In this document: positions 59,499 through 64,000 of the stretch, one piece after another
Position numbering within the stretch: the first letter of the stretch is position 1
Layout: every line of letters begins with the position of its first letter
DNA from: Planctomycetales bacterium ZRK34
Lineage (GTDB): Bacteria; Planctomycetota; Phycisphaerae; Phycisphaerales; Zrk34
DNA length: 64,000 bases
Direction of reading: 5' to 3'
Assembly: GCA_014873095.1 (NCBI GenBank)
Contig: CP050848.1
Coordinates: forward strand, 4,027,850-4,091,849
Notes under the pieces: model-generated
Seen by the model: only the letters and a program-made list of their open reading frames with translations
What the model was told of the DNA's origin: nothing
The model's database searches: none
Position numbers and translations under genes: made by a program

Positions 59499-59655
59499 CA
59501 GATGCAGCCATAGGCTGAAACCTGATGGCGTGCATACAGGCTCAGAGAATTGGAACAAGCAATGGGGAGACTTCTTTAAACAGAATCCCAATCCTTCAAG
59601 GCAACAGATTCTCGATCAGCTTAACAAAATCCGCATCAACTTTGGATTGGAGTGA
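59482..59655 (+). pseudogene. C-terminal fragment of a polymorphic toxin-like protein
   Basis: Open frame without a start codon, directly after the REP/IS junction and ending in TGA 59653. It encodes KIPLDRCSHRLKPDGVHTG, then NWNKQWGDFFKQNPNPSRQQ and ILDQLNKIRINFGLE. The order H-x(2)-(K)PDG-H-TG, NWN-x(2)-W-x(2)-F and a final amphipathic helix resembles the ends of nuclease-type toxin domains in polymorphic toxins (SitA/HNH-like). The upstream part is lost. Its stop overlaps the GGAG of the next gene, as in toxin-immunity pairs. AT-richer than the surroundings. Confidence 0.6.
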
Positions 59656-59658
59656 TAT

Positions 59659-60333
59659 ATGCCTCTGGATCAGTTTTGGCACCTAACTAGCCCAGCTTCT
59701 GCAACCCGGTATGCAGAATGGGATGATGATATGGACATAGAACAAGTGGTGTGCCCGATTGATGATGGGCACAGACGGGGTGGCAAACGCCTCTCCAATC
59801 TGAGTATTGTGTTACAAAATAGAAAGGTACATGATTTTGAGTGGACTTGGCACAATGAGTGTCTCATTCAGGATCACGTTTTAGAACTTTTCCAACGGTT
59901 TGGAATTACGGGATTCGATGTCAAGCCAGTGAACACACGCCTCAAGCATTCTTCGGAGCACAAGCCTCCGAAGTTATGGGAGTTAGTTGTAACAGGTTGG
60001 GCTGGCATGACGCCACCTGAATCGGGCATCAAACTAGTGAAGCACTGTCAAGGGTGTGGCTTCTTGACCTACTCGGGGTGCGAAGATACCGAAAAGTTGA
60101 TCGATGTTTCCCAATGGGATGGAAACGATTTTTTCATGGTTTGGCCACTACCGGGGTTCATTTTCGTGACGAACCGTGTGGCACAAATTATTCATGATAA
60201 TGGATTAACAGGTTCAGCACTGAAACGGCCGAAGGAATTGAGCCTTTCGGGCGGTTTTAGTCCTGGTCGACTTTCCTACTGGATGCCGCACGAACGGGCG
60301 CGTAGGTTAGGTACAGCACTTGGGATTTATTGA
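59659..60333 (+). CDS. Immunity-like protein, double-CXXCG (SitI6-like) family
   Basis: 224 aa. GGAG lies inside the toxin fragment's last codons, seven bases before the ATG. The layout matches double-CXXCG immunity proteins of myxobacteria: an N-terminal QVVCPIDDGHRR where the first CxxC normally stands (second Cys lost), LFQRFGITGFDVKPV, then KPPKLWELVV, the retained HCQGCG (second motif), and the closing NDFFMVWPLPGFIFVTNRVAQII...NGLTGSA. It would neutralise the toxin whose tail lies directly upstream. Clearly lower GC than core genes, consistent with transfer. Family call from memory; not searched. Confidence 0.65.
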   Translation: MPLDQFWHLTSPASATRYAEWDDDMDIEQVVCPIDDGHRRGGKRLSNLSIVLQNRKVHDFEWTWHNECLIQDHVLELFQRFGITGFDVKPVNTRLKHSSEHKPPKLWELVVTGWAGMTPPESGIKLVKHCQGCGFLTYSGCEDTEKLIDVSQWDGNDFFMVWPLPGFIFVTNRVAQIIHDNGLTGSALKRPKELSLSGGFSPGRLSYWMPHERARRLGTALGIY

Positions 60334-60851
60334 ACACCATAAGCCCCCTTCTGTTAAATGAGTGGTGGGGGGCAACTCTGATTAACGCCCTTCGAAGCGG
60401 CTTCAAACCGCGTTTGAAGGGGCGACGACAACCTGTTAAATGATGCCCTGGCGATGGCCGGGGCGGGCCTATGCGCTATGCCGCGTTGCCATTTGCTGTC
60501 ATTTTTCGCCATTTAGAGCGTCTTGCGTCAACTACAAAACCAAAAAATACCGTCGCGAGGTTTACCAGATTACCCAGACGGCGCTTATCGGACAGTCGAT
60601 AGGGCGATTACAGGCCAAAAAGGCGGTACAGATGTTAAAATAGTTAAGTTGGAGAATATGGTGAAGAAATTTTCGTACCCTATCCGATACTTCACTTTGT
60701 CATGAGCGTAGGGTGCTCAAGGCCCTCCCCGGCTCGGCCGGGAGGTACAGGAAAACACACGGCCCGCGGGACTCGGGCCACACAGGTACAGGCGGATTCG
60801 GAAACAGGGACGCATCCGACCGTCGACAAAGCCTTCGGGCTGGAGCCAATC
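60334..60851. other. AT-richer non-coding region with two hairpins
   Basis: No supported gene; two short frames near 60440-60700 lack a domain or clear ribosome site. Structures: GCCCCC (60343-60348)/GGGGGC around an 18-19 nt loop shortly after the immunity gene, and CTTCAAA (60401-60407)/TTTGAAG (60413-60419) with loop CCGCG. CTGTTAAATGA occurs twice, 82 bases apart (60351 and 60433). Composition changes back to GC-rich near 60720, which probably marks the island's right edge. Confidence 0.5.
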
Positions 60852-61556
60852 ATGAGTCAGCAAGTTCTGGTGGAACGGTTCTTCGAGACACTGATCAGTG
60901 GTGATCGCCATGCGGCACGTCAGATCGTTGACGAATGCCTTCAGGCCGACGCCCCCGCGACGGCGATCATCGAGAAGCTTTTCTGGCCGGCGCTGGACAT
61001 GATCGAAAAGCTTTACCGCCAGGATCAGCTGACCAAGCTTGCTCACCACTTCGCCACGCGTCTGCTGCGGATGCTGACCGACCAGATGCAGCTTCGCCTG
61101 GAAAGCGCTGAGTCCCGCGGCAAGCAGGTGCTGGTGCTTTGCGGGCCGAGCGAACCGGACGAACTGCAGGGGCAGATGGCTGCCGACCTGCTCGAAGCCG
61201 ACGGGTACAGCGTGTACTTCGCAGGCGGCGGCGTGGCCAACGATGAAATTCTCGCGCAGGTCGGCGAGTTGGAGCCCGACGTGCTGGTGCTGTTCGGCTC
61301 GACCCCGCCGGACCTGCCCTACATCCGTCAGATCATCGACGAACTGCACGACCTGGGCGTCTGCCCGAACATGCAGATCGTGGTCGGCGGGGGCGTGTTC
61401 AATCGCGCCGAGGGACTGGCTGAGGAAATCGGCGCCGATCTGTGGGCCAAGACACCGACCGAACTGGTGGGCGCGATGGATGCCGAGCCGCAGCGTCGCA
61501 TGTCCGGCGATCAGCGCACCGTCGGCCGCCGCCGTCGTCAGACCCGCGCCGCCTGA
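60852..61556 (+). CDS. B12-binding-fold protein lacking the cobalt-binding His
   Basis: 234 aa. Start at MSQQVLVERFFETL, with GGAG six bases before the ATG. Residues about 5-85 form the helical B12-binding cap (methionine synthase-type), about 90-210 the Rossmann-like B12-binding domain with DVLVLFGSTPPDLP and IVVGGGVFNRAEGLAEEIGAD. The canonical DxHxxG is replaced by EPDELQG, so the His that ligates cobalt is absent. The C-terminus is a basic, Arg-rich tail (RRRRQTRAA). No MerR DNA-binding domain is fused. It may be a light/B12-independent regulator or a partner of another protein. A strong terminator follows. Confidence 0.82.
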   Translation: MSQQVLVERFFETLISGDRHAARQIVDECLQADAPATAIIEKLFWPALDMIEKLYRQDQLTKLAHHFATRLLRMLTDQMQLRLESAESRGKQVLVLCGPSEPDELQGQMAADLLEADGYSVYFAGGGVANDEILAQVGELEPDVLVLFGSTPPDLPYIRQIIDELHDLGVCPNMQIVVGGGVFNRAEGLAEEIGADLWAKTPTELVGAMDAEPQRRMSGDQRTVGRRRRQTRAA

Positions 61557-61597
61557 GCGTCAACCCCAACAGGTCGCAGGAACGAGTTTGTAGATTC

Positions 61598-61633
61598 AGC
61601 CCCCATGCCGAGTTTGGTGTGGGGGCTTTTTCT
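61598..61633 (+). terminator. Intrinsic terminator
   Basis: Stem AGCCCCCA (61598-61605)/TGGGGGCT (61620-61627) with a 14-nt loop and a run TTTTTCT. It ends the B12-fold gene. Confidence 0.9.
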
Positions 61634-61639
61634 GTCAAC

Positions 61640-61715
61640 AGCCGGGTCGCTGCGCGGCCCTGGTTGGGTCATCGTGTTCAGGCGGAAGACCGGGGCCGCG
61701 TAGCGGCCCGGCTAG
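61640..61715. repeat. GCCGGGTCGCTGCGCGGCCC word repeats, inverted
   Basis: Left arm AGCCGGGTCGCTGCGCGG near 61641 and right arm GGGGCCGCGTAGCGGCCCGG near 61692 form an inverted repeat around about 30 bases. Same words as 39290-39320. It lies between the terminator and the tdh promoter. Confidence 0.6.
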
Positions 61716-61752
61716 GGGGGGGTATTTTCGTGTGGTGAATCTTTATCAGGAC

Positions 61753-61781
61753 CTTCACAGCGGGGGAAATGTGTTATAATT
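61753..61781 (+). promoter_or_regulatory. Probable sigma-70-type promoter of tdh
   Basis: TATAAT at 61775-61780, preceded by CCTTCA/CTTCAC 16-17 bases upstream as a weak -35. The spacing is suitable. A transcript from about 61787 would carry a leader of about 100 bases with a strong hairpin. Confidence 0.6.
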
Positions 61782-61828
61782 GAATAGTCTCGCCAGGCGA
61801 CCGCGCGCAGGCGGTTGGCGTTGTATCT

Positions 61829-61860
61829 CAAGGCAGGGCGGTTTGCGCCGCTCTGCCTTG
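61829..61860 (+). promoter_or_regulatory. 13-bp leader hairpin upstream of tdh
   Basis: CAAGGCAGGGCGG (61829-61841) pairs with CCGCTCTGCCTTG (61848-61860), one G.U, around a 6-nt loop TTTGCG. No U-run follows, so it is not a simple terminator. It ends 17 bases before GAGG of tdh. A smaller GC hairpin lies just before it (61799-61819). Its role (stability, protein site, attenuation) is open. Confidence 0.6.
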
Positions 61861-61887
61861 ATTCACTTGAGTACGGCGAGGCAAACC

Positions 61888-62928
61888 ATGTCGAAAATGA
61901 AAGCGCTGGTCAAAGCGAAACGGGCTGAAGGCCTGTGGCTTGAGGAAGTACCCATCCCGGAGATCGGCATCAATGATGTGCTGATCAAGGTGCTGCGCAC
62001 CGGCATCTGCGGGACCGATGTACACATCTACAACTGGGACGAGTGGGCCCAGAAGACGATCCCGGTGCCGATGGTGGTCGGGCACGAGTTTGTCGGGCGC
62101 ATCGTCGAGATCGGGGCGAACGTACACGACTTCCAGGTCGGCGACATCGTCTCCGGCGAAGGGCACGTCGTATGCGGTCACTGCCGCAACTGCATGGCGG
62201 GGCGGCGTCACCTGTGTGCCGACACCCGGGGCGTGGGCGTGAATCGGCCGGGCGCCTTTGCTGAGTATCTTTCGCTGCCGCAGACCAACGTGTGGTATCA
62301 CGACCAGAACATCGACCGCGATGTGCAGTCGATTTTCGATCCGTTCGGCAACGCGGTGCACACAGCGTTGCAGTTTCCCGTGCTCGGTGAGGATGTGCTG
62401 GTCACCGGGGCCGGGCCGATCGGCATCATGGCGGCGGCGGTGGCGCGACATGCCGGGGCGCGATTCGTCGTGATCACGGATGTGAATCCGTATCGACTGG
62501 AGCTGGCCAAGAAGATGGGCGTCACGCAGGCGATCGATGTGCGCAACACGAAGCTCGCCGACGTGCAGAAGCAACTCGGCATGGAAGAGGGCTTCGACGT
62601 CGGGCTGGAAATGTCCGGCAATCCCGCGGCCTTCCGCGACATGCTCGCCAACATGGCCCACGGCGGAAAGATCGCCATGCTCGGCATCCCCAGCGGCGAG
62701 ATGGCCATCGACTGGAACACGGTCGTATTCAACATGCTCACGATCAAGGGCATCTACGGCCGTGAGATGTACGAGACGTGGTACAAGATGACGGTGATGA
62801 TCCAGTCGGGCCTGGACATCAGTCCGATCGTGACGCACCGTTACAGCGCCGACGATTTCCAGAAGGGCTTCGACGCGATGCGTTCGGGCCAGTCCGGCAA
62901 AGTCGTGCTCACCTGGGCTGAAGGTTAA
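61888..62928 (+). CDS. tdh: L-threonine 3-dehydrogenase
   Basis: Oxidises L-threonine to 2-amino-3-ketobutyrate with NAD+; the next gene cleaves the product. 346 aa (E. coli 341). Start at [15 protein letters not shown] with GAGG six bases before. Catalytic zinc site [17 protein letters not shown] and [10 protein letters not shown], structural zinc cysteines in [18 protein letters not shown] motif [15 protein letters not shown]. Late [25 protein letters not shown] is specific to Tdh. It forms an operon with kbl, separated by a CACGAAG word repeat. Confidence 0.97.
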   Translation: MSKMKALVKAKRAEGLWLEEVPIPEIGINDVLIKVLRTGICGTDVHIYNWDEWAQKTIPVPMVVGHEFVGRIVEIGANVHDFQVGDIVSGEGHVVCGHCRNCMAGRRHLCADTRGVGVNRPGAFAEYLSLPQTNVWYHDQNIDRDVQSIFDPFGNAVHTALQFPVLGEDVLVTGAGPIGIMAAAVARHAGARFVVITDVNPYRLELAKKMGVTQAIDVRNTKLADVQKQLGMEEGFDVGLEMSGNPAAFRDMLANMAHGGKIAMLGIPSGEMAIDWNTVVFNMLTIKGIYGREMYETWYKMTVMIQSGLDISPIVTHRYSADDFQKGFDAMRSGQSGKVVLTWAEG

Positions 62929-62933
62929 CACAC

Positions 62934-63018
62934 AGCACGAAGACGCAAAGACACCAAGGCACGAAGATCAATACACAACCGTGCTTTGTGTCTTTGAGAC
63001 TTCGCGTCTTTGTGCTTG
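62934..63018. repeat. CACGAAGACGCAAAGAC inverted word repeat
   Basis: Left arm GCACGAAGACGCAAAGACAC... (62934-62967) and right arm, read in complement, GCACAAAGACGCGAAGTCTC... (62981-63018). The arms pair imperfectly over most of their length. The right arm ends just before AAGGA of kbl. As it lies inside the tdh-kbl operon it would be transcribed as a long stem-loop. Confidence 0.72.
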
Positions 63019-63031
63019 AAAGGATTTTCAA

Positions 63032-64000
63032 ATGTACGGTAAATTCAAACAGCATCTGGAAACCCAGCTCGCCGAGATCAAATCCGCGGGGTTGTATAAG
63101 GACGAACGTGTCATCACCACGCCGCAGGAGGCGCACATCGCCACCGCGGATCGCGATGACGTGCTGAACATGTGCGCCAACAACTACCTGGGTCTGGCTG
63201 ATCACCCCGAAATTCTCGCTGCGGCGCGGGAGGCGCTCGACACGTGGGGCTACGGCTGCGCCTCGGTGCGATTCATCTGCGGCACACAGCGGATTCACAC
63301 CGAGCTCGAAGCCAAGCTCAGCGGTTTCCTCGGCACCGAAGACTCGATCCTGTATTCGTCCTGTTTCGACGCCAACGGCGGACTCTTCGAAACGTTGCTG
63401 GGCCCCGAGGACGCGATCATCTCCGATGAGCTGAACCACGCCTCGATCATCGACGGCGTGCGCCTCTGCAAGGCCAAGCGGTTCCGTTACAAGAACAACG
63501 ACATGGCCGACCTCGAAGCCAAGCTCAAGGAAGCTGACGCCGCCGGGGCGCGACACAAGATGATCGCCACCGATGGCGTGTTCTCGATGGATGGTTACAT
63601 CGCCAATCTGCCGGGCATCTGCGATCTGGCGGATCAGTATGACGCGCTGGTGATGGTCGACGACTCGCACGCCGTCGGCTTCATGGGTCAACACGGACGC
63701 GGCACGCCGGAGCACCACGGCGTGACCGACCGCATCGACATCATCACCGGCACGCTCGGCAAAGCGCTCGGCGGCGCGAGCGGTGGATACACCTGCGGCC
63801 GGCGCGAGATCATCGGCCTGCTGCGGCAGCGCAGTCGCCCGTACCTGTTTTCCAACACGCTGGCGCCGGTCATCGCGGCGGCCTCGATGAAGGTGCTCGA
63901 CCTGCTGGAATCATCCACCGACCTGCGCGACAAGCTCGAAGAAAACACCCGCTACTTCCGCGAGGAAATGACACGGCGTGGGTTCAACATTCTGCCGGGT
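63032..64000 (+). CDS. kbl: Glycine C-acetyltransferase (2-amino-3-ketobutyrate CoA ligase), truncated by window end
   Basis: PLP enzyme that converts 2-amino-3-ketobutyrate and CoA to glycine and acetyl-CoA. 323 of roughly 396 codons are inside the window; there is no sign of damage. AAGGA precedes the [45 protein letters not shown] and the PLP lysine Lys244 in [10 protein letters not shown] are all in place, as is [15 protein letters not shown]. Directly downstream of tdh, completing the two-step threonine to glycine route. Confidence 0.96.
   Translation, partial: MYGKFKQHLETQLAEIKSAGLYKDERVITTPQEAHIATADRDDVLNMCANNYLGLADHPEILAAAREALDTWGYGCASVRFICGTQRIHTELEAKLSGFLGTEDSILYSSCFDANGGLFETLLGPEDAIISDELNHASIIDGVRLCKAKRFRYKNNDMADLEAKLKEADAAGARHKMIATDGVFSMDGYIANLPGICDLADQYDALVMVDDSHAVGFMGQHGRGTPEHHGVTDRIDIITGTLGKALGGASGGYTCGRREIIGLLRQRSRPYLFSNTLAPVIAAASMKVLDLLESSTDLRDKLEENTRYFREEMTRRGFNILPG

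Noticed and set aside
58505..59518. Second long frame overlapping the IS transposase on the same strand
   Set aside because: Arg/His/Pro-rich with no DDE motifs, while the frame from 58515 has the full Y(2)R(3)E(6)K signature.
60381..60443. Possible integron attC site (GTTAAAT core, hairpin, GATTAAC)
   Set aside because: The left core does not fit RYYYAAC, the two sides of the stem are unequal (11 unpaired bases on one side only), and no integrase or cassette array is seen.

Overview
The window is a dense, GC-rich bacterial chromosome segment. Its gene content points to the Planctomycetota, most likely the Phycisphaerae. Markers are PEP-CTERM proteins, a sulfatase, a DUF1080 protein, a short sigma factor of the Rhodopirellula/Verrucomicrobium type paired with a FecR/LamG protein, stand-alone prepilins and a PANK4-like DUF89 phosphatase. 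This placement is inference from gene families; there is no rRNA here. I saw no tRNA, rRNA or CRISPR array.

Layout. 133-15160 (+) is a pilus/secretion-machine operon: two GspE/PilB ATPases, a PilT ATPase, a GspF platform protein, six prepilin-like proteins and a very large GspK-like protein, several joined by ATGA overlaps. The prepilin peptidase lies at 20299. 15168-24528 holds housekeeping and envelope genes (rnhA, DUF4126, two CPBP proteases, DUF1080, YdjY-like, xseB, LapA-like, OmpA-like lipoprotein, hisH, DUF89 phosphatase). 24529-27461 (-) encodes an aminotransferase, MlaF and MlaD. 27634-32671 has a Nudix hydrolase, two rhomboids, a sulfatase and tgt; tgt is followed by yajC and a fused secDF. 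36798-48898 has a LysM protein, a phosphodiesterase, DUF4230 and DUF456 membrane proteins, a glycosidase-like protein overlapping carB, a HAD hydrolase, a PilZ protein and ispG.

49090-56885 looks like a regulated surface module: sigma factor, FecR/LamG protein, two PEP-CTERM-type proteins, two prepilins and an (alpha/alpha)-barrel enzyme on the minus strand, next to a divergent PEP-CTERM protein with duplicated golvesin-like domains.

57075-60851 is a mobile, partly AT-richer island. A REP-associated tyrosine transposase (RAYT) is flanked by palindromes. An intact 1023-bp IS5-like element sits inside one of these palindromes with a 9-bp target duplication. A diverged, decayed relative of that IS abuts another copy of the same palindrome. 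The island also holds a small orphan gene, the severed C-terminus of a polymorphic-toxin-like protein and, directly behind it, an intact immunity-like gene. The window ends with a B12-binding-fold protein and the threonine catabolism pair tdh-kbl (kbl cut by the window edge).

A second theme is intergenic: at least five families of short-word inverted repeats sit between genes, sometimes nested in one another, and similar word arrays appear to form the leader peptides of prepilin genes.
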